DNA of 64,000 bases from Paracentrotus lividus (taxonomy: Eukaryota; Echinodermata; Echinoidea; Camarodonta; Echinidae): NCBI GenBank assembly GCA_940671915.1, contig CALNVZ010000649.1, positions 4,551,571-4,615,570 on the forward strand, in the 5' to 3' direction. Positions 32,921 to 44,256 of this stretch are shown piece after piece. Below the pieces are notes generated by a model. That model did no database searches, was not told the origin of the DNA, and was given only the letters and a program-made list of their open reading frames with translations. Numbering within the stretch: position 1 is the first letter of the stretch; the number at the start of each line of letters is the position of its first letter. The position numbers were made by a program, and so were the translations under genes.

Positions 32921-34726
32921 TAACGCCCGCGTAGATGACCAATCACAGCTTCGTAATCGATCCGCAAGGTTACCCAGATGCAATAAAGAAGAAACCACGC
33001 GTTTCCCAAATCATCGGTGAGTACAGGGGCGGAGATTGCTGGTACCAACGTGCATCAAGCAAACGTCCACGTACGTAGCGCGACCAATCACTGGCTGGAA
33101 CTGATTCGCAATGGCAGAGAGGTGAAGAGGGTGACCTGGATGCAAATTAAGAACCACGCGTATGGGTGCGGGACTCTCGCTTCCCCTGTCCATCAGAGGA
33201 ATTTCCACGTGGTTGCGTAACCCATGCCCGTCATCTCTCCAAACTCCGCTTCCATGATAGGCGCACCATTGGTGGGCGACTGCATGTCCACTGTACTGGG
33301 GAGAACAAAAATAAAGAACGGCAGGAGAGAGGCCTAGGAACCGTATGAGAAACATTGACGTACTTTAACTCTTGGCATAGAATATCGATTGAAAACATTC
33401 GTATGATAGTTTTTTCTCGCCATTTGTACATGCGAAAGTAAAAACAGCTGTTGATTTGCGCAATGGCTGAAAGTAAGGCTACCAGTGTTACTACTGCAAT
33501 TTGAGAAGAAATATGAGAAAATATCAAACCCACAATTGTCCTTATATTTCCTTCAAATAACAAATTTCGCCGTTGCAAAAGAGTTAATACATATTATAAA
33601 TCCAATCACATAATTGAGGAGAATTATGTTTAGCTACATTATTCTTTACTCACCCACGATTTCCTGTTCTTAATTCCGCATTCTAACAACTAATGACCAA
33701 CCTCTGTGAACATATCCATAAGGATATTAAATTTGTGTGGGTAGAGGATTAGCATTATTATGGACGAATTATACCGTATGTGAGTATGTGAAGCCAGCGA
33801 CCCATGCTCTGTAGCAAAAATCAGGCACTCCTGCCATAAGCAGACGGAAGTGGCGGCAACCCATGCGAAAGGAATGAGATGAATAGAAGGCAACAGGCAA
33901 TCCCAAAAAAGAGAGATAGCTCTTTTTAAGAGTTGCACTGAAGCTTGTGTTCTGTTAACGGCTGCGAATTAAAAATGCCGAAAAATGCAGAACCCTGAGG
34001 GACTCTTAAAGCTAAGTAGTTATGAACTGCGCGACTGGACACATAGCAGCATTGGAGGAATTGTAGGCACCACCACTAGACATCCCCGCCCAATTTGATG
34101 CTGTTTTTTGGACCTCCTAATTGTTAGCTGTTGCTTAGCCGAGATTGCCCTCGCCTCGATTGCAAATGTCACCCTGAGACAGTGGGAACAACCTCCCAAC
34201 CCTTAGGAAAGCGAAAAAAAGGATACGAGGAAAGCTGCTCGGAACAGGGCTTGCTCGTATGAATTCGTGCAAGTACATGTATGAACTAATGAATCGATGA
34301 TGGACTCTAAAATAGGGAGTGTGATGTGGGACACCTTGTATCGCAACGAACGTATTCATTTTCGCCTAAACCGTCCAAAAGGCGGCGAACAAAAAAATGA
34401 ACATGTTACATCTTGCCACCCTTAATGTTTGCTCATTACAAAGGCAATACCCGAGATATAGGTACAAATTAATAAACATTGGAACAAAAACGGGAACAAA
34501 ATTGAGTTCAAAAGAAGAAGAAGATGCCTTTCGGATAGAAATCACAGAACGAAGTGATGAAAAAGCAAGAGCGCATGTGCTAAGGGCGGACCAAATGCAC
34601 GTAACCCACGCCAATAAATTAAACTGGATGACAGCCCAAATGTCTTGGGCAGTCTCATGAGACAGGCGTGGCATATGTTGTTCTGTCAAGAGTTCGATAA
34701 ATTCTCAGATTAACACTTTTGGTGTT
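32921..34726. other. Single-copy region of unknown content
   Basis: Not repeated elsewhere in the window. 32930-33350 is richer in GC than its surroundings, with two CCAAT boxes (GACCAATCA at about 32937 and 33080) and a good donor-like GTGAGTAC at about 33016. A plus-strand frame at 33017-33220 and a minus-strand frame at 33011-33355 overlap there; neither resembles a family I know and I cannot choose between them. 33360-34726 is AT-rich with short chance frames. The region may be host promoter or exon DNA flanking the giant element. Confidence 0.35.
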
Positions 34727-35022
34727 AAGAGCTATTATTAAAGATGATTAAAAAAGATGGATGGTTTTCAGATAGCACTTCGCTTCCTTCAAATTAATTA
34801 ATTTAATCATTATACATCATCCATCTTCCAGCAAAGAACCTTGTATTAATATGTCTACGTTTATGCCGTAATATTGCCATTACAACTTGTTATGATTTTG
34901 ATTGTATTTCTTCCATGCCCCATGAGGGGCCGTTTCAGAAATAAAAATCATTGTCAATTGTCATTGTCATTGTCATCATGTCATTGTCATTGTCATTGTC
35001 ATCATTGTCATTGTCATTGTCA
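34727..35022 (+). mobile_element. Non-LTR 3' end with (CATTGT)n tail, copy 2
   Basis: Paralogue of 7548-7842 with the same GCCCCATGAGGGGCC hairpin, AGAAATAAAA and CATTGT microsatellite. It marks the left edge of segment B. Confidence 0.6.
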
Positions 35023-35637
35023 TGCCCTTTGATTCAACCAAAGGTTCTTGCATTTCATAGATTGGCGCTTGCAGGACTTGATATAGAACATGTATGTCCT
35101 CCAGAGCTACTTAAAAAAAATAATGTCACATGTAACGACTGCACGCCTCATGCGTTTCCTGCGAAACTGTCACGGAACGCCTTTATACAGAGAAGGTAAC
35201 CATTCTCGTGAGAAACGTTTCCGTGTTAATAATTAGATAAAAGTGTCTGCAGAACACGATTTTCTCTTTCGTTGCAGACTAAAGGAGGCACATGAAATTC
35301 AATTTCCCTTTGCCTCAGTCTTTTCTCATTATGCACTCTATATATAGATTAAGGAATTTTTATCATTTTTATTAAAGGTGATGGGTTTCATACTTTTAAA
35401 AGTGTTTTTAATAAATCGATTTAATAATGAAAAAAAAGTACAACACGCGCCCCGCCCCCCAACAAAAAAAACCCATTAAAGTTGTAATCCAGCAGCTTTA
35501 AAAATTGATTGATTTAAAAATTACAACAACGTCCCTCCTGCCCCCGAAAAAAGAGTCTAATCTCTGTGGAATAGAAAGGAATAAAATGATATCCATGAAT
35601 ATCTGAACAAAATATCTCCTTGAGTTTTAAACAAATA

Positions 35638-36628
35638 GCGGTACATGCAGGTAATATGGACCCCCTAAAGCTTCATTGTCCTAATTTGCATAAAATTACG
35701 AAATGACACACAGTCTAATCTTTGTTTATATGAATCATATAACTACTGCTCTAACTTTTTATTGCGAAGAAAAACAATTTATCACCAACCCCCTGTCTGC
35801 AATATTCAAATTGTTGACGTCTTTACCAAAGTGCCGCCATATTACCCGCATGTGCAGGTATATGGGACATGTATTTAATGTACGTTTTAAAAACTACAAT
35901 TACTCTACCATGTCTGGAATTTGCTTAAAATGTTGAAAATCATTAACTTTAGATTTATAATTTGAATTTATAAGACCCTTCAGTATTAGTAAACCTTTGA
36001 CTATTAATTATTTCTATGTTATGTATTGTATATTTATTTCTTTTTAATATTATTTTAATATTATTTTCATTATACAGTCAATATAGGCCTACAATAAGTT
36101 ATTTTTATATTAATATATTACTGTGAATATACCCTAAAAATCGTAGCAAGAGATTGATGCCTCATCCCAATACTAAGTACCAGAATCATTTCCGCCATTT
36201 TTGGATGCCCATATTACCTGCACTAATGTTTGCTGTGTCAGGCAAGCATTTAATGCAACATTGCACCCCCTTCACTAAAACAAATTGACCTGTACACGCT
36301 AGTATGATCAAAATGAAACTATAGTATAAGCTTACTAAAATTACAAAACAATTGAGGTTACCCCTCAAACACTCTTTCACCATCACATTCTGTGAAATAT
36401 CAAATTTTACATCAGGATAAAAAAATCGCGTAAGTTTTACCTACCTTTTTGGTTTCAGGAATTTTCTCAGAGAAATTTCGGCATTAGATGCTCTCACGAC
36501 GATATATTTACGTATACAGTTTCATAATGAACAACATTATGGTTATGGTGCTCACACCGGTCATCGGTCACCGGTCGACGGTCACGACATGATTTGCTTC
36601 AGGTGTCCCATATTACCTGCATGTACCC
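35638..36628. mobile_element. 991 bp TA-target TIR element with internal end-motif copies
   Basis: The terminal repeats are GGTACATGCAGGTAATATGG and its inverse. TA flanks both sides (35636-35637 and 36629-36630). Segment A reads ACAAATATAATG at about 8648 with one TA and no insert, a clean empty site. Words closely matching the terminus recur inside: CATATTACCCGCATGTGCAG at about 35848 (followed by GTATATGGGAC, forming a palindrome) and CCCATATTACCTGCA at about 36208. No transposase is recognisable; the open frames at 35703-35936 (plus) and 36186-36386 (minus) have no familiar motif. Confidence 0.9.
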
Positions 36629-36755
36629 TATAATGTTTGATTTTCCGAAATATTCATAGAATTTTATAATGTTAATCATAAAAGTATGAGGAAGAAAGAC
36701 GGAACTGGTTTAAAGACCGCATTATTTGAGATCGACGTGATTGATCGAGAGAAAA

Positions 36756-36758
36756 AGA

Positions 36759-36799
<41 letters not shown>
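36756..36799 (+). repeat. Poly-A run
   Basis: About 40 A residues within segment B at a place where segment A has only a few, so it is an expansion. Confidence 0.9.
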
Positions 36800-36805
<6 letters not shown>

Positions 36806-37064
36806 TAAGAGCCGTGCCTGTAAGTCAGAAAATGACTGTACGTGCCATTATATTTAGCCCAATCATGACTCCCTCAAGACCTTTATTATTTTGAAAACCT
36901 AAAAATTCTTGATATTTTACAGCTACAGAAGCTCTGTCTTTGCTCATCGTGAAACCTTAATATAATCGACAAATTACAGCAATTTTGTTTTTCGCATCAG
37001 TATGATACAAGGCCTAATGATAATCAGAGACATATTTGCCCAAAGTAAAAACCAACTATGGAAA

Positions 37065-37531
37065 ATTCTCTTTCTCTTTTGTTAGTACAACATTTTGGGA
37101 TGAACTGCCATCGCCAATAAGATCTCGACACTGCAGATCCTTATATTCCTTTTGTTAATCCCTACGAACATACATCATAAATCAACCATAAATAACTTTT
37201 GTTATTTTGTTTGTCCTAAATCATTGTGGTGTAATAAGAAATACATATTGAAGAATTATTACCTTAACTATCATAACTTCATATATTTTCAATTATACAA
37301 GTTAGCGCATATTGTAAATGTTATAAATACGTTCTTTTTAATCATAAGAAGTTCGAAGATAATTCTATGTATAGTATATGTCAACATACATGTACTTGTT
37401 TAAGTACAATGTCTACCAGGTACCATATCCGATTAGTATTTATGCTATATTTCTGAAACCATTTATCCTATGAAGTTTTTCACATCGCATGTTCATATGC
37501 TTTGTAATAATGTATTTGGATAATAAATGCT

Positions 37532-37540
<9 letters not shown>
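37065..37540 (+). pseudogene. CR1-like LINE C-terminus and 3' UTR, copy B
   Basis: Paralogue of 14230-14700, with scattered base changes over the whole block and the same ending GATAATAAATGCTCAAAGAG before GA repeats. The FW-like motif has one change (TTTTGGGATGAAC), so it too is inactive. Confidence 0.5.
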
Positions 37541-37568
<28 letters not shown>

Positions 37569-37846
37569 AGATGGGGGGGAAGAAAGAGAGAGAGGGATAC
37601 ATATTAAAGGAAATCATTTGAATAGATAGACAAAATTAATAGATATAGAAAAAAGTGAACATGGAGGAGGGAGGGAGATAAAGGGGGAGGAGACAAACAT
37701 TATGGAATGTCTTAATTATGACAGATTCACTGGCTGACAGACAACACGACATCGAAATGATATTGACAGAAAACGTGCAAAGCAGAGAGAAAGAGAGATA
37801 GAGAGAGAGAAAAAGAGATAGAGAAAGAGAGAGAGAGAGAGAGAGA

Positions 37847-37909
<63 letters not shown>

Positions 37910-37910
37910 A
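37533..37910 (+). repeat. GA-rich microsatellites in segment B
   Basis: (GA)n at 37533-37565 and 37790-37908, the latter with a (GT)n core at 37848-37862. Non-coding. Confidence 0.9.
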
Positions 37911-38089
37911 AGGGACATAATCATGAAAGAGATAAATAGAAGGGATAGGGGATATTTGTATCGATGAGTTTAGATTGCTTTGAATGTTAATTAATAAAAC
38001 CTTTCAATTATCACCGATTTTCCTTCACACAATGTTACGTAAAAATACTTCAAAATGCAAATATGTTTTGAAAAGCAAATGACTTTCTC

Positions 38090-38282
38090 AAGATGTAGCC
38101 CAAGTTTCAGACAGCAAAGTTTGTTTTAGATGAACTAAAGAAATTGAAAATTTCTAAAAGTACTGGGCTGGATATGATACCAGTAAGATTTTTAAAGGAT
38201 GGGGCATGAATTTTGTATGAACCATTGAACTGCGCAGTAGATTATATCATGTGGCTGCGCAATATAAATACTGTTTTATTAT
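38090..38282 (+). pseudogene. LINE reverse-transcriptase fragment (fingers region)
   Basis: A frame at about 38125-38260 reads D-E-L-K-K-L-K-I-S-K-S-T-G-L-D-M-I-P-V-R-F-L-K-D-G-A. This is the conserved block upstream of NYRPIS in CR1-like reverse transcriptases. Segment A has the flanks but lost the middle of this block (about 15090). Only this piece remains before the next element interrupts it. Confidence 0.7.
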
Positions 38283-38283
38283 A

Positions 38284-38530
38284 GGTTTTTCCCGGTCGAT
38301 TTTAAACTCTTTTCAATCGAATTCGTTAATGTTCATTATTTAAACGATACCTTCCCGGAGCAGGGCTATCGGTAATTTAAGTTAACGTTTAGAGCAATCG
38401 TTTCGTTTATGTACTTTCATAATCGTTAATGATCATTCGTATTCGTTTATGTGCGATCAAAAGTGTTTATGTGCAGTGAACTTCGTCAATGTGCATGAAA
38501 TCAAATTCGTGCGATCAATTAAAAAAAATC
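38284..38530 (+). mobile_element. Left end of a GGTTTTTCCCGGTC element
   Basis: Starts GGTTTTTCCCGGTCGATTTT after a TA, followed by repeated TCGTTAATG, TCGTTTATGT and ATGTGCA words. No matching right end is found nearby. It is related to the complete 202 bp element at 40613-40814. Confidence 0.6.
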
Positions 38531-38689
38531 CCAGCTGTAAAAAGGAAGTGGAGGTGAGCTTCCATCAGTCAAATTCGTTTTTAGGCATGCAATTTAAAAT
38601 GTTTTAGGCCTATCCGTGTGAACACACAAGGCAAGGGGGTGGGGCCCATGGTAAACACAAAATAAATTTATAATCAATAATTTGTATTC

Positions 38690-39200
38690 AGAGGCTGCGG
38701 AACGAATTTGAAAGGGGGGAGGCGCTTTTTTCTGAAAAGGGGGTCCTTTACCTCAGTGGCATAATGAGCAAAATTTATGGGATAGGGAGGGGCTGGGTAT
38801 AAAAGTAGTATTTTAATTTATTATGTTCTGTTTTTGAGAGATTAAAAGTGCCCCCTTTTAAAAGAAAAATGTACATTTTGGAGTTTAAGCAACATTTAAA
38901 GTTTAAGCAACGTTACAGTTTTATTACACACTTAAAGCAAAGTGTAACATTATTGCCCCCATGATAATGTTAAATACCAATTGCAAATAGATTTACATGT
39001 TTTAAATGATTTTAAAAAAATAAGTGCTAGAAAGGGCATTAAAGATACGTTTAGAGGGATGTAAATAGGAAAATATGCTTCAGACAACACTCTTTTACAA
39101 TAGTTGCCTCCGGCAGCAGGATAATTGGTCTCATGCGTATTGCTTGGTATTCCCTTTTTATGCGAGGTCGCATAGCGACCGAGCGGAATAATTTAGGTTT
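38690..39200 (+). repeat. Diverged copy of the GC-ended repeat
   Basis: Starts AGAGGCTGCGGAACGAATTT and includes CAGACAACACTCTTTTACAA and GCGAGGTCGCATAGCGACCG, landmarks shared with 5873-6430 and 18720-19265. The order is kept but much has diverged. Confidence 0.6.
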
Positions 39201-39221
39201 GAAAAAAGAAACTTTTGAGGA

Positions 39222-40175
39222 AAACAGTCACACAGACACTCGTTGAATTAGGTCCGGCGTTGAGTCCAAAAATTCTTCTTTCTTTCATACAGCGGATACA
39301 GCACGCATGCCTTCCCGTCATAGTCAGCAGTGGAAATAGTGATAATATCGTTCATCCAATAAAACAAACACAGACATAAGAAATCATAGAATAGAAGATG
39401 AAATAAGGATAAAACAACAAGTACGTAACTAAAGGCCCGGTCTCACTGCCCAAACTTTGCTGGAGCGTTCCTTGAACGGTAGGGAGAGGGGGCCGAATTT
39501 CCACAACGCTCGTCACCGCGCACAAAATTGAAAAACAATCGAAAACACGGGCGTTGCCTTAGCGGTGCACCGCTAAAGCCGGTGTTGCTTTAGCGTTGGT
39601 TTAAAGGTAGCGAGCGGTAGCGAGCGTTGGTTTAGCTCCGACACCTCCATACCAACGCCAAACCAAAGTTGATCACCGCAATGGATCGCTGCTTTAACGC
39701 CCGACACCGTTCCAGCAATCCCATGTCCGCTCGAAAAACGCTTACAACCTCTCCACCAAAGTTTGTGCAACGTTTAATCACCGCCCGGGCAAAGCTGGCG
39801 AAGCAGCGGTGGTCCAGCGTTCAAGATTTCTGCGTTAATTGGCCTAGCGGACCCAAGCGTCCACGAACTTGCGTCTAGCGGTGCCAAATTTTGGCTGGGC
39901 GTTGTTGGAGCGGTGGTGAACTTTGCCAGAGCGGAAAATTGCCCGCTCCTCACCGCTCGCAATATTTTGTGCAGCTCAAAACTTTCGGAGCTGTAGGAGG
40001 GACCATCAGCGGTGGCCGACGGTATACGGCGTTGCCTTAACGGTGGCCAACTTCTGTTAAACGGTGGTGAACGGTAACGAGCGGTGATGAATTTTTTCAC
40101 CGCTCCAGGAACGCTCCAGCAAAGTTTGGGCGGTGAGACCGGGCCTTAAACGCAAGTGTCTGTGTGACTGTAGCA
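39222..40175. mobile_element. Harbinger-like MITE, second copy, interrupted
   Basis: The left end ACAGTCACACAGACACTCG and the right end GTGTCTGTGTGACTGTAGCA belong to the family at 7946-8178. The interior (39310-39430) is that element's interior in reverse orientation (TTCATCCAATAAAACAAACA, GAATAGAAGATGAAATAAGG). It is opened by the 714 bp element at 39433-40146, so the order of insertion is clear. Confidence 0.8.
39433..40146. mobile_element. TAA-target element, AGGCCCGGTCTCACTG ends
   Basis: Ends AGGCCCGGTCTCACTGCCCA and its inverse (AGGCCCGGTCTCACCGCCCA), the TIR continuing through AAACTTTGCTGGAGCGTTCC. TAA flanks both sides (39430-39432 and 40147-40149). The interior is GC-rich and built from AGCGGT, AACGCT and GGTGAACGG words. 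The 3 bp TNA duplication suits PIF/Harbinger. Open frames across it are products of the repeated words. Confidence 0.85.
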
Positions 40176-40559
40176 TTATGTCAAACGACCTTTCCTTTAA
40201 TCTACAGCTGATCTCAAAAGAACCTGTTCCGAAACTGCGACGTTGGATCTAATTAAAGTAACCACGGAAATCATGAATCATGCAATGAAAATCTTTTCAT
40301 ATCTCAATAACCATCATGATCAATTTCTCCAACGAGACTCATGCATTTTCGGGGAGTTTTACGAGACAACGTCTCCTAGAAAATCTTCTTTCTTCATTTT
40401 AGTATACTCCTCAACGTTCCGTCAGGAACCAAACGAGGAGGGTATTCTTTTGAAAATCAGGTTAATTTGTCTAAGCTGGGTAAGCCAGTTGATTTGTGCG
40501 TGGTTTGGGCTTGATAGGTCTGTCATCCCGTCAGGGGTTTGAGGTTTAAATCATGTCAC
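40176..40559 (+). other. Possible upstream LINE sequence
   Basis: An open frame runs from 40243 to 40542 just upstream of a LINE C-terminus. It has no motif I can name. It may be the degraded continuation of the L1/Tx1-like polymerase, or chance. Confidence 0.25.
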
Positions 40560-41090
40560 ATATTGTCAGGAATTTAATTCACTTCAAAAAAAGAAAAAGG
40601 ATGTAGATATATGGTTTCCCGGTCAAGTGTAAACTATCTCCGATCAATTTGACATTTCTTACAAGCACCTTCGTCCGAAATGTGATCGTGATTAAAAATC
40701 AAAACGTTAATTCAATTGACCGATAGCTACGCTCCATGAGGTATCGTTTAAATTGAATGAACATAAACATAAACGAATTCGATTGCAAAGAGTTTAGAAT
40801 TGACCGGGAAAACCTATATTATTTTGCGTTATGGTATTTTTACAATCTATAAAAGTTTAGCTGGAGAAGAAAATAAGAAAAGAAAGACACAACGACTCAT
40901 TCATATCTTGTTTTATCTTTTGAATTATCGTTTGCAGATAGAGGAGAATGTTAAATCTAGAACTCCTTGTATTTCACTCCAAAAAAATGAGACAAGACAG
41001 CCAACCGATCTGAATCAATAGCCGTTAAAACTGTAGTTAAAAATGATGTTCAATAAAGAAAGACCAAAAATTGACTATTATCTAATACCA
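40560..41090 (+). pseudogene. L1/Tx1-like LINE C-terminus, first copy
   Basis: After a 202 bp MITE (40613-40814) the frame reads Y-G-I-F-T-I-Y-K-S-L and then L-I-H-I-L-F-Y-L-L-N-Y-R-L-Q-I-E-E-N. This resembles the (K)Y.IYK and F...L..RL.IEE tail of L1/Tx1-type polymerases. The 3' UTR ends in an A-rich tract at about 41090. It aligns along its length with 42826-43090, the second copy. Broken by the MITE and stops. Confidence 0.6.
40613..40814. mobile_element. 202 bp MITE, GGTTTTCCCGGTCAA ends
   Basis: GGTTTCCCGGTCAAGTGTAA on the left and, inverted, GGTTTTCCCGGTCAATTCTA on the right. TATAT flanks both ends. The homologous LINE at about 42875-42890 runs from GAAAAATGAT to TTTGAATTATGG with no insert, serving as the empty site. 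Confidence 0.8.
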
Positions 41091-41240
41091 AAAAAAAAAA
41101 AAGAAAAAAAAAAAAACATAAAACACACACACACCACACAACACACACCACACCACACACACACACACACAACATGATAATAGTTCGAAAAATAGTTCTG
41201 CAATATTATTGGTAAAAACACACACACACACAACACAAAC
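41090..41240. repeat. A-rich and (CA)n tract
   Basis: Poly-A with CACACA/CACCACA interruptions following the LINE 3' end; probably a decayed poly-A tail plus microsatellite. Confidence 0.8.
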
Positions 41241-41397
41241 AAAACAAAAAGAAGTCAAAAACAAATAAACTTAACAATTCTCTAAAATATAAATGAAAGT
41301 AAGAAGTTAGAATTGCATAGACGGAATATCAGTGACATTAAAATTAGTTCGATATATAATTCCTTCACGAAACCAAACAGTTAGTAAGAATAGTCTA

Positions 41398-42486
41398 TAC
41401 CCCTCGTCACACTGAGCTCGTCCTACCTACGTCCTTGCAAATTCTGTCCGAACGGCATAGTCTGATGGTAAAACTGAGAATTGCGTCGAGTAATACTTAC
41501 TTACGGATCATGGTTTACAACTTCATGACTAGCTCCAGGTCGGATTATTCCAAAAAGTGTTAAAAAAACCGGCGCCCATCTCGTACCTAAAATTTAACGG
41601 ATGGTACCACTTGAGGTGCAAGTACCTAGAAGACGAGTATGACGACATACAAACGAAATTTGCGCCGTTACTCTATATCTGTCTAAAAATTCGATGCTAG
41701 AGAGTCACTACAACGCACATTCTAATATCAATATGATGCATCATAATCTTAAAATATACGTCAGTGACAACAGCTTCCTTAAAAACGGGATAGGACTTAC
41801 TCTGAAACAAGACTACAATACGAACATACGATTTCAATTTTTTAAACAAACAGGCGGTTTAATCCGTCACACTAGCTATCTCACGCCTCTAGTTCTTGGG
41901 AGATGAAACGGGTCTCAAATCTGTTACACAACGGACTGAACGTAGTAACGACCATCTAGTATAAAATTAGTACAGACCGTTTACCAATCTGTTACGAAAC
42001 TTGAGCGAACGGGCACGCCGAACGGAGAGAGGAAATGCATTCCGATTTTTATAATGAACAATGTTCAAAAAAATCGTACTGCGATTTCAATTTCTAAATA
42101 TCAAACTCATCATGGACAACGTTCAACTAAAACGGGTAGGACTCTACTCTGAACGAGAAGACTACACGAACGAACTGGTACCTAGCTTTATCATGCTGCG
42201 CATAGGCACTTTAGTGGACCGTTTGACGGTCTGACGAACGGTCTATAGCAGTGAACGAGCAGTTTCACCGTTCAATGAACGTGATACAACGTATATGCGG
42301 ACGCACGATAAAGACGGAATTGACTGTAAACGAGAACTATTATGAACTGCCTAGCATCGTATTCAAGAAATATATTTTTCAAAGATAGTTCCAACCCGAC
42401 CAAAGCCTTCACGCGATTTCCACTTTTTCAAAACGGGCAAAAACGGGCAAGAACGTTATAGAACGACCTCAGTGTGACGGCCCCCT
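41398..42486. mobile_element. TIR element, CGTCACACTGAG ends, GAACG words
   Basis: The left end CCCCTCGTCACACTGAGCTC and the right end in complement, GGGGGCCGTCACACTGAGGT, are inverted repeats. The interior repeats GAACGG, ACGAAC and CCGTTC in both orientations. It separates upstream DNA from the coding frame of the second LINE copy, which opens directly after it (AATGAATTGATC). Related in style to 39433-40146 and 62381-63170. No transposase seen. Confidence 0.7.
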
Positions 42487-43130
42487 AATGAATTGATCAA
42501 AATAAAAACCGAAAGATTCCGGGCAGAGGATTTTTGGCGTCAAACCTTAGTTTTTGAACATATACCTACATGCCCAGTTAAAATACATTAAGGATAATCT
42601 ATTGATTGATTTTAATTTCAAATTCATGTACAATATCGTGGCAATACCTATTAACTTGTTCAAATGGAATTTAAAAGTAGGACTAAATGATCAATGCTAT
42701 CTTTGTAATCAAACAGGTGATTGCAGGCATATGATTTTCTTTCTTGTAACAGAGTGATAACATTCTGGAAAGAAGTTGAACAGATTGTACAGAAATACTT
42801 TTCCGCCGAATTTTCGTTTTAAAGCATGTCATAAATTGTCAGGAATTTCATTCAGTTCGAAAAAAAGAAAAATGATATTGCTATTTATTTTGAATTATGG
42901 TATTTTGACAAAGTTTGGCCGGAGAAGAAAATAAGAAAAAGAAGAAACAAAGGCTCATTCATATCTTATTTTATCTTTTGAATTATCGTTTGCATATAGA
43001 GGAGAATGTTAAATCTAGAACACCTTGTATTTCACTCCAAAAATGGAGAAAGATGTTAAAACTGTGTTAACAATTGTGTTTAATACGGAAGACCAAAAGT
43101 TGTTATACACACACACACAAAAGAAAAAAC
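42487..43130 (+). pseudogene. L1/Tx1-like LINE C-terminus, second copy
   Basis: Begins with frameshifted R-F-R-A-E-D-F-W-R-Q-T-L, then K-Y-I-K-D-N-L-L-I-D-F-N-F-K-F-M-Y-N-I-V and L-F-K-W-N-L-K-V-G-L-N-D-Q-C-Y-L-C-N-Q-T-G-D (42555-42740). The K-W followed by C..C and an H resembles the zinc-knuckle-like C-terminal region of L1/Tx1 polymerases. The tail then aligns with the first copy at 40560-41090 to about 43090. Stops and frameshifts make it inactive. Confidence 0.65.
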
Positions 43131-43166
43131 ATAATTAGCCTTCAAACAGGTTCTGCAAAAAATTTG

Positions 43167-43179
43167 CAACCCCCCCCCC

Positions 43180-43228
<49 letters not shown>
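43167..43228 (+). repeat. Poly-C then poly-A run
   Basis: About 10 C followed by about 47 A. Homopolymer lengths are unreliable in assemblies. Confidence 0.9.
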
Positions 43229-43229
<1 letters not shown>

Positions 43230-43339
43230 GAAAAACAAAAGGTCGAAAACAAATAGATACATAAGAAATTATTGAAATAATAAAATATGTGAGAAATTGA
43301 TATCGATACCGGAAATTTTTTTCATTTTTTTTTTTTTTT

Positions 43340-43610
43340 TTAGGAATGCTTCAAAGAATATTCAAACCAAACATTAGTATTCTAAGGGTTTTATTTAGTG
43401 AACTTCATGTAGATCGAAAAGTCTGATTAACACATGAATTAGCATAATTGATTACTGAATCAATTATTTTTTAACAAATTTACAACAGGAATTGGATTAC
43501 GCTGACACGGATGACGTGCGTGCCGATTTTCAGCGCGATTACGTGGTCGACGGCCGAGATCTTAGGGGATAGAATCAGCCCCCCCCCCCACGTCAAAGCA
43601 TAGCTCAAAA
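43340..43610 (-). repeat. Inverted copy of the 23.6-24.0 kb repeat
   Basis: GGAATGCTTCAAAGAATATT, GTGCGTGCCGATTTTCAGCG and GTCGACGGCCGAGATCTTAG correspond, on the opposite strand, to 23600-24010 and 29470-29830. Confidence 0.5.
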
Positions 43611-44254
43611 AGCCCAGTTGGATAAGAGTTGAAATAGAGATGTTTTTCATTCCAATCGTCATTTTCATTCAAATAGGGGTGTTTTCAGCTTTCTCATGTC
43701 GACGTATCAGCCAAGCGACGCAATGGTAGTGGTGTGTGAGCCGTCGATCCTGAACAATAAACTGTCCATTGGCTTTTTATGTGTTAAGATGAAATTTAGG
43801 CAGATGTTGTAGTCTTGGTAACTTTCAGCTTGATTATACCCATCTTAATATGAGTGCAATTATGTGAACTTCATGTCAGCCGTAAGCCCATTCTCTACTT
43901 TGATCCAGTTGATGATCTGAATACAGCAATGCCAGATCATCTGCATCTAGCCATACTGCTGTGATGCTGTGGAAGGTAGGTTATACTGATGTAGATTGAA
44001 GACTATGGGAGACAGAACTGAGCCATGAGGCACACTTTTCTGAAAAATGGCGGAATTACTGTAGGCCACGTGTCAGAGCAATCAGGCAATCTAAATATAT
44101 GTACATAAAACTTCAAAATTTGATACTGAAACTGAATAATAATAATAATTATAATAAGGACTAAATGACGGCCTGTCGAAGCTTTGCGACGACGTCGTTC
44201 CGTGGGTGTCGTAATCAACGATCTCTGAGATGAAAAAGACAGGAAAACAGACTA
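43611..44254. other. Non-coding, nothing recognised
   Basis: Mixed-composition DNA with a short (AAT)n near 44138. No motif, TIR or gene identified. Confidence 0.4.
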
Positions 44255-44256
44255 TA

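Larger units (their letters stand above)
34730..38280 (+). repeat. Segmental duplication B (partner 7548-15150)
   Basis: Collinear with segment A but without A's three insertions, and with its own TA-target element at 35638-36628. It ends inside LINE sequence where a GGTTTTTCCCGG element begins (38284). Confidence 0.85.

Noticed and set aside
39573-40100. Open frames of 65-108 codons in GC-rich sequence
   Set aside because: They lie wholly within the AGGCCCGG element and arise from its repeated AGCGGT/AACGCT words.
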